A stretch of DNA of 64,000 bases. Source: Shewanella amazonensis SB2B. Its GTDB lineage: Bacteria > Pseudomonadota > Gammaproteobacteria > Enterobacterales > Shewanellaceae. Positions 51,679 to 60,602 of the stretch are shown here, in pieces. Location of the stretch: the NCBI RefSeq assembly GCF_000015245.1, contig NC_008700.1:688001-752000 (forward strand), read 5' to 3'. The translations under genes were made by a program, and so were the position numbers. Under the pieces are notes generated by a model. The model had not been told where the DNA came from, ran no database searches, and saw only the letters and a program-made list of their open reading frames with translations. Numbering within the stretch: position 1 is the first letter of the stretch; the number at the start of each line of letters is the position of its first letter.

Positions 51679-54600
51679 ATGTCTAGCTTGCAACGAATCG
51701 TGCTTATCGACACCCACCTGCCCGGGGTGGTCGAGCTGGCCCTCGACGGCCATACCAATATCTGTGGTACCAATGCCTCGGGCAAGACCACACTGCAGCG
51801 ACTGGTGCCTGTGTTTTATGGCGAATACCCAAGCCGGGTGGTACCCTCCACCCGCGACAGTTTTGAGCGCTGGTACCTGCCCCACGACAGCAGCTATATC
51901 ATTTACGAATATCGCCGCGGCGACGGCATGCTGTATCAGGCGGTATTAAGCTCCAACGGCGATGGCAAGGGTATCAGTTACCGCTTTATCGCCAAGGGCT
52001 TCGAGCTGGACGATTATGTGAAGGCCCGTAACGGCGATGCCCTGGTGTGTCACACCGCCGCCGAGCTTGGCCGTGAAATGAAACGTGCCGGCATTGCCCA
52101 CACCAATCTGCTCAATACCCGCGAATACCGCGCCATTATTCAAAACGATCGCACTCTGTTGTCGAGCGGTACCAACAGGGTTGAGCTTAGAAGCTATGCC
52201 CGCCAGTTTGCCCTGTGCGACGCCGAGCACACCTTAAGACACATCGAAAAACTCGCCAAAGCGGTGCACTCCAAAGAAGGCAAGATGGAAACGGTAAAGT
52301 CCATGATTGCTGCCATTCTGGAAGAAGACGGCGTAAATCCGCCGACCTCGCGCATTAATCCGCAGCAGGTGGAAAACTGGATCCGCGAGTGCCAACTTAT
52401 TGCCGGATTTGAAGAAATTCGCCCCGAGTTCGACAAGCTGGAGCAGGAGTTCAATCAACTGCTGTCTGCGGAGCTGCGTCTGGCCGGGCTGCACAAGGGC
52501 TATAAGGATGACGAAGTGCTGGAGGCCGAGCGCCAGGAGCGCTGTCAGACCGCCTCCAAGGAATACAACTTCCGCCTGCGCCAGCTCGATGACGAGTGGA
52601 AGGAAAAGCGCGACGAGCTGAACCAGGAAATCTCCGCCGCCCGTGGTGACGTCAGCAAGTTCGAGCACGAACTTGAGGTGATTGAAGATCAGCACGGCGC
52701 CTTCCTCGATGCCGATATCGAAACCGCCAAGGGCGATCTCGAGCAGCTGCCGCTGTGGCGCACCGACCTTGAAAACCTTTCCGAGCGCCATAAGCTGCTC
52801 ACCGACAAACATCAGGACGTGGAGGCTGCCTATAACGCTCGCCGCTCCAAGATTGTTGAGCAGTTAAACCGTGACCTGGAAGTGCTGGATCAGGATCTGG
52901 ATAAGCAGCGCGACGCCCGTGAGCGTCAGGCCGCAGCTGCCCGCAGCGATCTTGAGAAGCTCGAGCAGTTCTGGCGCGATCAGCTGGAAGCAGGCAAGAA
53001 CCGTTTCCGTGAAGAAGAATATGAGCTGAAGCTCGCTGCCTCCGAAGAAAAGCTGCGCCAGGATGCTGTGACCTACACCGAAGAGGAAAAGCTCAATCTG
53101 GCGGTGTTTGATGAGCGCATCGAACGTGCCGACGAAGAGCAGGAAGCCAGCAACGCCAACGTGGAGCGTCTGGCGCTGGAAGAGCGTCGTCTGCGTTCCC
53201 GCCGCGATCAGGCCAGCGAAGCCCTGCGTCTGGCCAGCATCCGTGTCAGCGAGCGCCAGAATGCGCTGGATGAGCTCAAGACCATGCTGTTTCCTCAGTC
53301 GCACACCCTGCTGGAGTTTCTGCGTAAAGAAGCCCCCGGCTGGGAAGAGCACCTGGGTAAGGTGATTGCTCCCGAGCTGTTGCACCGCACCGATCTGCAT
53401 CCTTTTAACGCGAGCAGCGGCGCCGATGGCAATAGTCTGTTCGGCATAGGGCTGGACTTAAAGGCGCTGGATATTCCCGAATATGCCCAGAGCGAGCAGG
53501 AACTCAGAAGCCGTCTTGCCAAGGCCGAAGAAGCCCTCGGCAGTGCCCGCGAAGTGCAGGAAGCCGCCGAAGAGCAGCTGGTGACAATCAACGGCGAGCT
53601 GGAAAAGCTCTCCCGCGAACTCACCTTTGCCCGCACCGCCTTTAAAAATGCCCGTGAAGACCTGCGCCGTTTATTCGATGAAAAGCGCGCCGAGCAGGAC
53701 AGGGTCAACAAGGCACTGGCCGAGCGTAAGCAACTGGCCGGTAAGCGTTTGGTGACCATTGAGCATCAGCTTAAGCAGCTTGGCCGCGACCATCAGGACT
53801 GGCTGGAGGAGACCAAAGAAGAGTCCCTAGAAGCGCGGATGGAGAAGAATGCCTACTGGCAGGAAGTGGTGGGTGCACTGGATGCCCAGATTGCTTCGGT
53901 CAAGACGGGTATCGAGAGCCGCCGCGCCAACGCCAAGGCCGAAACCAAGGCCTGTGAGCAGTGGTACAAAAACGAGCTTAAGTCCCGCGGTGTGGACGAA
54001 GACAAGATTGTGGGCCTCAAGGCCGATATCCGCACTCTCGAGCGCAAGATTGCCGATGCCGAAGGCCGCCGCGCTGACGTACTGCGCTACGAAGACTGGT
54101 ATCAGCATACCTGGCTTAGCCGCAAGCCACGGCTCGCCGAAGAGCTGGCCAAGGTGCGCCGGGCTCAATCGGAGCTGGAGCAGCAGCTCGCCCGACTGTC
54201 TGCTGAGGTGAAAACCCAGCGCAGCGAGCTGGAGTCGGGCCGCAAGGCTTCCGATGCCGCCCAGGTGGAAGCCTCGGAAAACCTCACCAAGCTGCGCTCA
54301 TTGCTGCGTAAACTGGCCGACCTTAAGCTCGCGCCTACCGACGATGAGGCCCAGGGCAGCATAGGCGAGCGCTTGCGTCAGGGTGAAGAGTTGCTGCTCA
54401 AACGCGACTATCTGGTGGGCTCGGTGAAACAGTATGTAGAGCACTTCGATACCGTGATTGCCGCCAAGTCGGGCTCTGGCCTTGCCGAAACCTGGGAGCG
54501 AGCCCGGGAAGAGGCCACCTCCATTAACGACAAGGGCATCCGTATTCTGGATTACCGCAAGCTGGTGCCAAGTCTGGAGCAGCTTTTGAACGTGATGGTG

Positions 54601-55359
54601 CCCCAGTCGATTATGGCGCTGCGGGAGCAGGGCCGGATCTTCGGGGTGGATCTCACCGCCTTCTACGACGTGTTGGCGGATATTGACCGCCGTATCGCAT
54701 CCCAGAGCGCCCGCATCACCCGTGAAGTGGGCGAGGAGCTGTTCCTCGATGGGGTGTCTGAATCTGCGGTACGTATTCGCTCGCGGATCAGTGAGCTTGA
54801 GTTTTGGCCTGAGCTTGAAGTGTTTGTGGCCGCCTTCCGCCGCTGGAAGAGCGATGGCTTTGCCGGTTTGCCGGACGAGCATTACACCAACAGCATGCGC
54901 CGGGCGTTGGATATCATCGGCAAGGCGGCGCTCAGTGGCGGTATCGCCAAGCTGCTGGAAATCGAGCTGCGCCTGCGTGAAGGCAACTCGGATCTGATTA
55001 TTCGCACCGACCGTCAGCTGAATGAATCCTCAAGCCACGGTATGGCATACCTGATTTTGTGTAAGTTCCTGCTGGCCTTTACCCGCCTGCTGCGGGGCTC
55101 GGCCCAGGTGACAGTGCATTGGCCCATCGACGAGCTGGGCACCTTGCACCACAACAACGTGAAGAAGATTTTCGATGCCTGCGAGAACAACAATATCTCG
55201 GTGCTGGGGGCCTTCCCGAACCCTGAGTCTGAGGTGCTGAGCCTGTTTAAAAACCGCTATATCATCAACAAGCAAACCCGCAAGCTGCAGGTGGTGAAGC
55301 CCAAGAGCAACCCCATCGCCGATAAGCTGGCCAGCCGTATTTCCAGGGAGGCGGTGTAA
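51679..55359 (+). CDS. SMC/MukB-like ATPase of a condensin-like operon
   Basis: 1226 residues from ATG 51679 (AAGGA six bases upstream; the open frame runs further 5' without a ribosome site). The N-terminal head has Walker A GTNASGKTT (30-38). Two long charged coiled-coil arms (about 290-620 and 690-1000) flank a hinge-like globular stretch with VTYTEEEKLN and EAPGWEEHLGKVIAPELLHR. The C-terminal head has the Walker B HWPIDELG (Asp1151, Glu1152) but the ABC signature reads NESSSHGMAY (1115-1123) instead of LSGGQ/E. This suggests a divergent MukB/MksB-type ATPase (possibly the DUF3584 group). It is first in a three-gene operon with overlaps (TAATG) at both junctions. Confidence 0.8.
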   Translation: MSSLQRIVLIDTHLPGVVELALDGHTNICGTNASGKTTLQRLVPVFYGEYPSRVVPSTRDSFERWYLPHDSSYIIYEYRRGDGMLYQAVLSSNGDGKGISYRFIAKGFELDDYVKARNGDALVCHTAAELGREMKRAGIAHTNLLNTREYRAIIQNDRTLLSSGTNRVELRSYARQFALCDAEHTLRHIEKLAKAVHSKEGKMETVKSMIAAILEEDGVNPPTSRINPQQVENWIRECQLIAGFEEIRPEFDKLEQEFNQLLSAELRLAGLHKGYKDDEVLEAERQERCQTASKEYNFRLRQLDDEWKEKRDELNQEISAARGDVSKFEHELEVIEDQHGAFLDADIETAKGDLEQLPLWRTDLENLSERHKLLTDKHQDVEAAYNARRSKIVEQLNRDLEVLDQDLDKQRDARERQAAAARSDLEKLEQFWRDQLEAGKNRFREEEYELKLAASEEKLRQDAVTYTEEEKLNLAVFDERIERADEEQEASNANVERLALEERRLRSRRDQASEALRLASIRVSERQNALDELKTMLFPQSHTLLEFLRKEAPGWEEHLGKVIAPELLHRTDLHPFNASSGADGNSLFGIGLDLKALDIPEYAQSEQELRSRLAKAEEALGSAREVQEAAEEQLVTINGELEKLSRELTFARTAFKNAREDLRRLFDEKRAEQDRVNKALAERKQLAGKRLVTIEHQLKQLGRDHQDWLEETKEESLEARMEKNAYWQEVVGALDAQIASVKTGIESRRANAKAETKACEQWYKNELKSRGVDEDKIVGLKADIRTLERKIADAEGRRADVLRYEDWYQHTWLSRKPRLAEELAKVRRAQSELEQQLARLSAEVKTQRSELESGRKASDAAQVEASENLTKLRSLLRKLADLKLAPTDDEAQGSIGERLRQGEELLLKRDYLVGSVKQYVEHFDTVIAAKSGSGLAETWERAREEATSINDKGIRILDYRKLVPSLEQLLNVMVPQSIMALREQGRIFGVDLTAFYDVLADIDRRIASQSARITREVGEELFLDGVSESAVRIRSRISELEFWPELEVFVAAFRRWKSDGFAGLPDEHYTNSMRRALDIIGKAALSGGIAKLLEIELRLREGNSDLIIRTDRQLNESSSHGMAYLILCKFLLAFTRLLRGSAQVTVHWPIDELGTLHHNNVKKIFDACENNNISVLGAFPNPESEVLSLFKNRYIINKQTRKLQVVKPKSNPIADKLASRISREAV

Positions 55360-56024
55360 TGTCTGAGGCAAACTTTTCAGGAATTGGTACAGGTCTTGTG
55401 GGTCATGGCGCCCTGATCGAACGGCTGCTGCGGGGCGAGTTTATTTGCCGCGTGACTGACGAAGACGGCTGGCGTGCGCTCAAGTCGCCTGCCGTGCGCG
55501 AGCGTATCGAAACCTACCTCAACCAAATCAACCGCACTGTTGCCAGCGCCGGTGAAGGCGAGGTGTTCTTTTGCGGTTATGCCCAGTTGGGTGAGGCCGA
55601 GCGCAAGGTGATTTCCAGCCAGTTCAAGGATATCTGCCAGGCGCTCATTCCGCTGGTGGAGTGGCTCGTGTTGGTGCAGGAGGCCTCCGGCCAGGATACG
55701 CCCCTCACCGAAGGTGCACCAGTGCGTTTGACTGAGCTTCAGGGCCGTATCGAAGAGACCCCGGCGTTTCGCGAGCAGCTTGGCAAACTCAGCCAGTACC
55801 GGCTTTTTGGCTCCACTTCAAGTAACGTCGATGCCCAGCTTAAGCTGGTGTTCAAGCGTCTGGTGGAGCTTGGCTTCCTTACTCGCCCCAATGTGGAAAA
55901 ACAAATCTACATCGCCACGGGTAAGCTTGATTATCTCTATGAAGTGATTCGCTTTATCGATGAAACTGAAGGGCTGAACCTGGAGGCGCAGGCCGAAACC
56001 GCCACCCAGAGGGAGCTGATATGA
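55359..56024 (+). CDS. MksE-size partner of the condensin-like operon
   Basis: 221 residues, cytoplasmic, predicted mostly helical with a winged-helix-like end (DAQLKLVFKRLVELGFLTRPNVEKQIYIATGKLDYLYEVIRFIDE). Size and place between the SMC-like ATPase and the kleisin-size gene match MksE/MukE accessory subunits. Sequence identity to known MksE was not tested. ATG overlaps the ATPase stop (TAATG), and its own stop overlaps the next ATG (ATGA), so all three are co-translated. Confidence 0.6.
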   Translation: MSEANFSGIGTGLVGHGALIERLLRGEFICRVTDEDGWRALKSPAVRERIETYLNQINRTVASAGEGEVFFCGYAQLGEAERKVISSQFKDICQALIPLVEWLVLVQEASGQDTPLTEGAPVRLTELQGRIEETPAFREQLGKLSQYRLFGSTSSNVDAQLKLVFKRLVELGFLTRPNVEKQIYIATGKLDYLYEVIRFIDETEGLNLEAQAETATQRELI

Positions 56025-57241
56025 GCAGCAACCTGCACCAGTCCGGGGTGCGGCTGCTGAGGATGCTTGGTCGTCACGCCGAGACAGTGATGGATGTGTA
56101 CCTGAGCGGCGCCGTGGACGAGGCCAACGCCGATGCCGGTGTGCTGAAGAAGCTCACCGAGGCCGGCATTCTGTGGCGCCCTGAGGAAGACGAGGGCCTA
56201 AGGCTGACCCGCAGCGTGCGGGCGCTGCTCGAAGAGGGCCTTAAAGATGAGCGCAATCGCCAGATTAACGCCAACGTAGGCTCGGCGCTTGCCACCATCA
56301 AGACGCTGGCTAACCACTATAAGGAGGCGCGCAGCCACTCTGACTACAGCGCCGCGGAGGCGTATCTGGCCGACCTCAGTGAGCATGTGTACGCCTTTAC
56401 CGAAAACCTTCGTTATTCCATCCGTGTGCTGTGGGGGCGGATTAACAACGAATTCGGTTATGTCGGTACCATCAGCGCTAAAATCCGTGAGAACGAACTG
56501 GCCCAGAGCCAGGTGTCTGAGCTGTTGAACGGCCTGGAGCTGTTTCAGTTCAGCGAGCTTGGGGAAATCGCCTCTGATATCCGTGAGCTTCGAAAACTGC
56601 TGGTAACCACCCTGCAGGAGACCCTGAGTGACTGTACTCAGGAGCTCAGTGTGGTGCAGGCAAGGCTGTTGGAGCTGCTTGGTCGTTTCCGGCAAATTCA
56701 GGGCCGTACCAGGCTGCTCAGGGGCTGGCTTCTGTACACAGATATGCACCCTGACTACGAGCCGATGGATCATGTGGCCCACCGCAAGGTGCCCATGCTG
56801 TTTAACCGCGCAGAGGCCATGCTGGCCGATGCCCATGTGGATGTGCATAACCAGAGCCAGGAGCAGGAGCTGATGGAGATGGTGGCGCGCATCAAATCCA
56901 TCAGTCGCCTCGATCTAAAGCCTGCTGTCAAGGCGGCAGAAACCAGCGTGGTGCTGAGTGCGGCGGAAGACTTCGATATTCCGGAAAATCCACTCAAGCA
57001 GGATGTGGACGACTACTTTGTGGCGGTAATAGATTCAGGCAAGCGCCAGTCGGCGCTGGTGTACCTGCAGGAAAAAGCTTTGCCATGGGATTCAGAAAGC
57101 TGGATTTATCAGGTGATTGGCGGCTTTGAGGGCCTGAGCGAAGAGCATAAATCCTTCTTCGAACTGGAGCCTTTGGGTGAGCCTCATCCTGTGTATACCG
57201 GTAACTTCATTATCCGCGACGTGGAGCTGTGGCTCAGTTAG
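56021..57241 (+). CDS. Kleisin-size (MksF-like) partner of the condensin-like operon
   Basis: 406 residues, cytoplasmic, largely helical. The N-terminal 90 residues look like a winged-helix (LLRMLGRHAETVMDVYLSGAVDEANADAGVLKKLTEAGILW), the middle is helical (YAFTENLRYSIRVLWGRINNEFGYVGTI), and the C-terminus is compact (ALPWDSESWIYQVIGGFEGLSEEHK). This fits the MksF/MukF kleisin plan, but homology is inference from size, order and coupling. The order ATPase-E-F is the reverse of the usual F-E-B in Muk/Mks operons. No JetD-type nuclease gene follows; a terminator comes next. Confidence 0.6.
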   Translation: MSSNLHQSGVRLLRMLGRHAETVMDVYLSGAVDEANADAGVLKKLTEAGILWRPEEDEGLRLTRSVRALLEEGLKDERNRQINANVGSALATIKTLANHYKEARSHSDYSAAEAYLADLSEHVYAFTENLRYSIRVLWGRINNEFGYVGTISAKIRENELAQSQVSELLNGLELFQFSELGEIASDIRELRKLLVTTLQETLSDCTQELSVVQARLLELLGRFRQIQGRTRLLRGWLLYTDMHPDYEPMDHVAHRKVPMLFNRAEAMLADAHVDVHNQSQEQELMEMVARIKSISRLDLKPAVKAAETSVVLSAAEDFDIPENPLKQDVDDYFVAVIDSGKRQSALVYLQEKALPWDSESWIYQVIGGFEGLSEEHKSFFELEPLGEPHPVYTGNFIIRDVELWLS

Positions 57242-57256
57242 CCCCGCAGTCTTGCC

Positions 57257-57285
57257 AAGGCCACCTCTGGGTGGCCTTCTTATTG
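57257..57285 (+). terminator. Terminator of the condensin-like operon
   Basis: AAGGCCACC-tctg-GGTGGCCTT followed by CTTATT, 16 bases past the last stop codon. Confidence 0.7.
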
Positions 57286-57638
57286 GCTGTAACATGGCGT
57301 GCTGGGCTGGTGGTGGCGGTGGATGCAGAGAATTACTTAGTTGCGCGGGTCCGGCCTGGTTATATCGACTGCAAGGCTGCATATTTTTGGCTTTATCCAC
57401 TGGTTGTTTTTAAGTGGTTGTTTTGGAAGTGTTTGCCATTGGTAAAATTGGCTGCGTCTGTGTAAAGGCAGAAATTTCTGCACTTGAGTGATAGCTGTTA
57501 AATTTCAGCAGGTTATGTTCAGCTTGTTATAGGGTTGCAGGATTGTGTCCATACATTTTCGTTGAAATTGCCGCTGGCATGTTTCACTATCCGGGAGCGA
57601 ACGGGGCAGCAGACCCCAGACACAATAACAACACAGGC
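57286..57638. other. Gene-free region
   Basis: About 350 bases between the condensin-like operon terminator and the symporter start. It should carry the symporter promoter; no credible ORF, repeat or clear promoter box was picked out by eye. Confidence 0.4.
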
Positions 57639-58892
57639 ATGCAATCTATGTTCAAATCTCTGTCGGCCAGGATTTTCCTTGGCCTTGCTATCGGACTCCT
57701 GTCCGGCACTCTGGTGCAGTATGTGCTGCACGATATCAATTTCTTCTCCGGCACCCTGGTCGAAATCGCCTCTGGCCTTGGCACCATGTTCGTCAACATG
57801 ATCATGATGCTGGTGGTGCCACTGGTGTTTGTCAGCATCGTTTGCGGCGTGTGTGAGCTTAAAGATCTCTCCAGCTTCGGTCGCCTCGGTGGCAAGACCT
57901 TTGGTTTTTACATCATCAATACCCTGGTCGCTATATTCGCGGCCCTGACGGTTGCGCTGTTGCTGGAACCCGGCAAGGGCGTGGACATGACCGGCGGCGG
58001 AGAGCTCGCCATTACCGCCACCGAGCTGCCGAGCCTGATGGCGCTGGTGGTAGACATAGTGCCCCGTAATCCGGTGGCAGCCTTTATGTCGGGCAATATG
58101 CTGCAGGTCATCTTTATGGCCTTGCTGCTTGGCGGCGTCATCAAGTCTCTGGGCGAGCATGTGACCGGCGCCGTATCTGCCTTCCAAACCGCCAATAAAA
58201 TCATGATGAAGCTGATTTCGGTGGTGATGCATCTGGCGCCCATTGGTGTTGGCGCACTGATGTTCAAACTGGGTGCTACCCTGGAAGCCGGGGTGTTTCT
58301 CAGTGTGATGGAATATCTGGTGCTGATTCTTGGCTTGCTGCTGCTGTGGATTTTCGTGGTTTACCCTTATGCGGTGCAGCTGTTCACCCCGGTGAAAGCC
58401 AGCGTGTTTCGTGAGAAAACCCAGGAGCAAATCCTGTTTTCCCTCTCTACCGCCAGCTCCAATGCCACCATTCCGGTGACCATGCGAACCCTCACCGAAA
58501 AGCTCAAGGTGAACCGCGCCGTGGCCGGTTTTGGGGTGCCTCTGGGCGCGACCATGAACATGGGCGGTGTGTCCATTTACATTACTGTGGCGATTTTCTT
58601 TATCGCCAACGCCTTTGGTATGCCTATCACCATGGAGCAATTGCCGGCGCTTATCTTCAGTATCTTCCTGCTTTCTGTGGGCGCCGGTGGCGTACCCGGC
58701 GGCGGCATGGTGATGATTGGCGTGCTTATCCACCAGATGGGCTTGCCGGTGGAAGCCTTTGCGCTGGTGGCCGCGCTGGATAGGCTTATCGATATGGTAC
58801 TGACTTCCTGTAACGTGGTGGGTGACACCGCGGTGCTGACGATTGTCGACCAAACAGAGCGCCCTCATCAGGTTGCCAGTGATGATGACTGA
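57639..58892 (+). CDS. Dicarboxylate/amino acid:cation symporter (DAACS family)
   Basis: 417 residues from ATG 57639 (MQSMFKSLSARIFLG); ATG 57648 is the alternative, and the longer frame from 57543 lacks a membrane-compatible N-terminus. Motifs of the GltP/DctA family: NMIMMLVVPLVFVSIVCGV, SLSTASSNATIPVTMRTL (serine-rich hairpin tip), FGVPLGATMNMGG (sodium/substrate site NMGG) and DRLIDMVLTSCNVVGD. It imports glutamate, aspartate or C4-dicarboxylates with Na+ or H+. Confidence 0.9.
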   Translation: MQSMFKSLSARIFLGLAIGLLSGTLVQYVLHDINFFSGTLVEIASGLGTMFVNMIMMLVVPLVFVSIVCGVCELKDLSSFGRLGGKTFGFYIINTLVAIFAALTVALLLEPGKGVDMTGGGELAITATELPSLMALVVDIVPRNPVAAFMSGNMLQVIFMALLLGGVIKSLGEHVTGAVSAFQTANKIMMKLISVVMHLAPIGVGALMFKLGATLEAGVFLSVMEYLVLILGLLLLWIFVVYPYAVQLFTPVKASVFREKTQEQILFSLSTASSNATIPVTMRTLTEKLKVNRAVAGFGVPLGATMNMGGVSIYITVAIFFIANAFGMPITMEQLPALIFSIFLLSVGAGGVPGGGMVMIGVLIHQMGLPVEAFALVAALDRLIDMVLTSCNVVGDTAVLTIVDQTERPHQVASDDD

Positions 58893-58910
58893 GCTGTGAT
58901 GGAGACAGTG

Positions 58911-58933
58911 AGCCGACGTTAAGTCGGCTTTTT
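58911..58933 (+). terminator. Terminator of the symporter
   Basis: AGCCGAC-gtta-AGTCGGCT followed by TTTTTG about 20 bases past the stop. Confidence 0.8.
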
Positions 58934-58940
58934 GTTGTCA

Positions 58941-59562
58941 CTCTAAAACCACCTCCTATGGAGGTGGTGATCGTTCTAGTGGGGCTTTGCCCGTAGAATG
59001 CCCATGCTAAATACTCCCTCGGTTTGTTACCAGCAAATCAAGGAGTAAGTAGCATGAGCAGATATGAATCCGCGTCTCACGTGTTCTATCGCTGTCAGTA
59101 TCACCTCGTTTGGACACCGAAGTACAGGTACAAAATCCTAAAAGGTAATCTTGGCAAAGAGCTTTATCGAAGTATCTATGTTTACTGCAACATGAAGAAA
59201 TGCAGAGTCGTAGAACTGAATGTGCAGGAAGATCATGTTCATCTAGTAGTCAGAACTCCACCGAGTCTAAGCGTGTCGGACTTAATGGGTTTTGTAAAAG
59301 GAAGAACGGCAATCAGAATGTTTGCGAAATTTCCGTATTTGAGAAAGCAAAAGCTCTGGGGGAATCACTTTTGGCAAAGAGGCTATTTTGTTGACTCGGT
59401 AGGAGCGAATGAAGAGATAATCCGCAGATATGTACGGCACCAAGAAAAGACAGCCAAAGAAGAAGAGAAACGGCAGATAGCATTGGGGCTAGAAGGTTAG
59501 TTTTTAAGCCCCCTTTTAGGGGGCCGTGTCAAAGCCACCTGCTATGCAGGTGGATTTTTACT
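58941..59562 (+). mobile_element. IS200/IS605-type element (tnpA only) with terminal hairpins
   Basis: About 620 bases. A hairpin CCACCTCC-TAT-GGAGGTGG (58949-58967) near the left end and CCACCTGC-TAT-GCAGGTGG (59535-59553) near the right end flank one transposase gene. A third hairpin (GCCCCC-tttta-GGGGGC, about 59507-59523) follows the gene and probably terminates it. This is the layout of single-strand peel-and-paste IS200 elements, which lack inverted repeats and make no target duplication. Exact ends are uncertain. Both hairpins are perfect, so the element may be recent and active. Confidence 0.8.
59054..59500 (+). CDS. tnpA: IS200/IS605-family Y1 HUH transposase
   Basis: 148 residues from ATG 59054 (AGGAGTAAGTAGC upstream). 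HVFYRCQYHLVWTPKYRYKIL at the start, the HUH metal motif EDHVHLVV, and the catalytic tyrosine helix ANEEIIRRYVRHQE are all intact, full length for TnpA of IS200. It cuts and joins single-stranded DNA at hairpin-guided sites. No tnpB/accessory nuclease gene is attached. Confidence 0.9.
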   Translation: MSRYESASHVFYRCQYHLVWTPKYRYKILKGNLGKELYRSIYVYCNMKKCRVVELNVQEDHVHLVVRTPPSLSVSDLMGFVKGRTAIRMFAKFPYLRKQKLWGNHFWQRGYFVDSVGANEEIIRRYVRHQEKTAKEEEKRQIALGLEG

Positions 59563-59953
59563 ATCTGTGTTTATGATGTTTTTGTAAGGCTGTATTAGCG
59601 TGGCTTACTGTTAAAAATCGGGCGAACTTGTCACTGCGGTTTGCTGTGAATAGTACCATGAAGTTCTGACTATTAATTATTGCAGATACTAATTCAGATG
59701 TTCGTTATTTCGTCGAGGGATACGGACTAAATATTATTAGATGGCGGACTAAGCTCATTGTCCGTGCTGTTGCTTTATTATTCTCTGCAGGGATATTATT
59801 TAAAGTCACAGTTAAGTTGGCCACTGATGATTACTAGCTGGGCCAACTTATACTGACGTTTTAGTAGAACAAAATGCATCTTTTTAAACATAATCCGCGA
59901 TTGCGTAAAGACAGCGAAATATGTCGAAAAAATGCATCAATGAACTGTGTTGG
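59563..59953. other. AT-rich gene-free region
   Basis: About 390 AT-rich bases to the right of the IS200 element. No ORF with a ribosome site and no clear repeat was seen. The change in base composition relative to flanking genes suggests acquired or decaying DNA. Confidence 0.4.
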
Positions 59954-60385
59954 TTAGAGTTTACAGCTTGCTGAAAAAGTGCTGAGATTATTCTTATGTT
60001 TTTCAAGATTGAATTGTGAGATAGCCGTGTTTCCAGTTCGAAAAGAAATGGCTTCAAGGGTTAGTTCGGCGTTTTCTATCTCAGTAAGTGATTGTAACCA
60101 ATCTACATTTGCTTCGCCGGTGAATTTCCTAATACTCGCTTCACCAGACAGCTTCGCGACAACATGATTGTTATTCTGAATGATAAGACTGCTCCTGTCC
60201 TGCGAAAGTGCAAACACCTTCGGCAGAGTAAGCGCAATAGACAAAGCTTGAGTAGACTTTATACAGCCCAATTCAAGTTCTAGATCTGATTGCACCAATC
60301 TAATATTATTGTCGGCAGCAAATGCCAGTTGGAGTGGAAGAATTACACTTGCCAGAGCACAGAAACTTCGAAACACTTGGTACAT
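59954..60385 (-). CDS. Orphan secreted protein of unknown function
   Basis: 143 residues with a signal peptide (MYQVFRSFCALASVILPLQLAFA). The mature part is about 120 residues, with two Cys (LELGCIKS and SASCKL) that could form a disulfide. It has no recognised domain. Base composition is AT-rich relative to neighbours such as ppa and fbp, and it sits in the patch next to the IS200 element, so it is probably accessory DNA. Confidence 0.6.
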   Translation of the reverse strand: MYQVFRSFCALASVILPLQLAFAADNNIRLVQSDLELELGCIKSTQALSIALTLPKVFALSQDRSSLIIQNNNHVVAKLSGEASIRKFTGEANVDWLQSLTEIENAELTLEAISFRTGNTAISQFNLEKHKNNLSTFSASCKL

Positions 60386-60560
60386 CCTTAATACCTGATA
60401 AAGGGATATTGGCTAAACCTAAGTAGAGGGTTTAGTCTAACAGGCGTATTTTATTGATTTTTTGACGGCAGTCAAAAGTTTGACATCAGGATGTGGTGAA
60501 ATAATATTCGATATTGTGCAGTTTATTTGAGTTTCAATTGGATAGTTGATTCCGTGCACA

Positions 60561-60588
60561 AAAAAGCCGACCTTGAGGTCGGCTTTTT
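60561..60588. terminator. Bidirectional terminator downstream of ppa
   Basis: AAAAAGCCGACC-TTGA-GGTCGGCTTTTT, with A- and T-runs on both sides, 15 bases beyond the ppa stop codon. Confidence 0.85.
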
Positions 60589-60602
60589 CACAAACAGCCT
60601 GA

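Noticed and set aside
51679..57241. A complete Wadjet defence system
   Set aside because: No fourth gene for a JetD-type Toprim nuclease is present before the terminator at 57257; the gene order also differs.
58949..59553. REP-associated tyrosine transposase (RAYT) rather than an IS200 element
   Set aside because: The hairpins flank the gene once on each side and no dispersed REP-like copies were noticed in the window.
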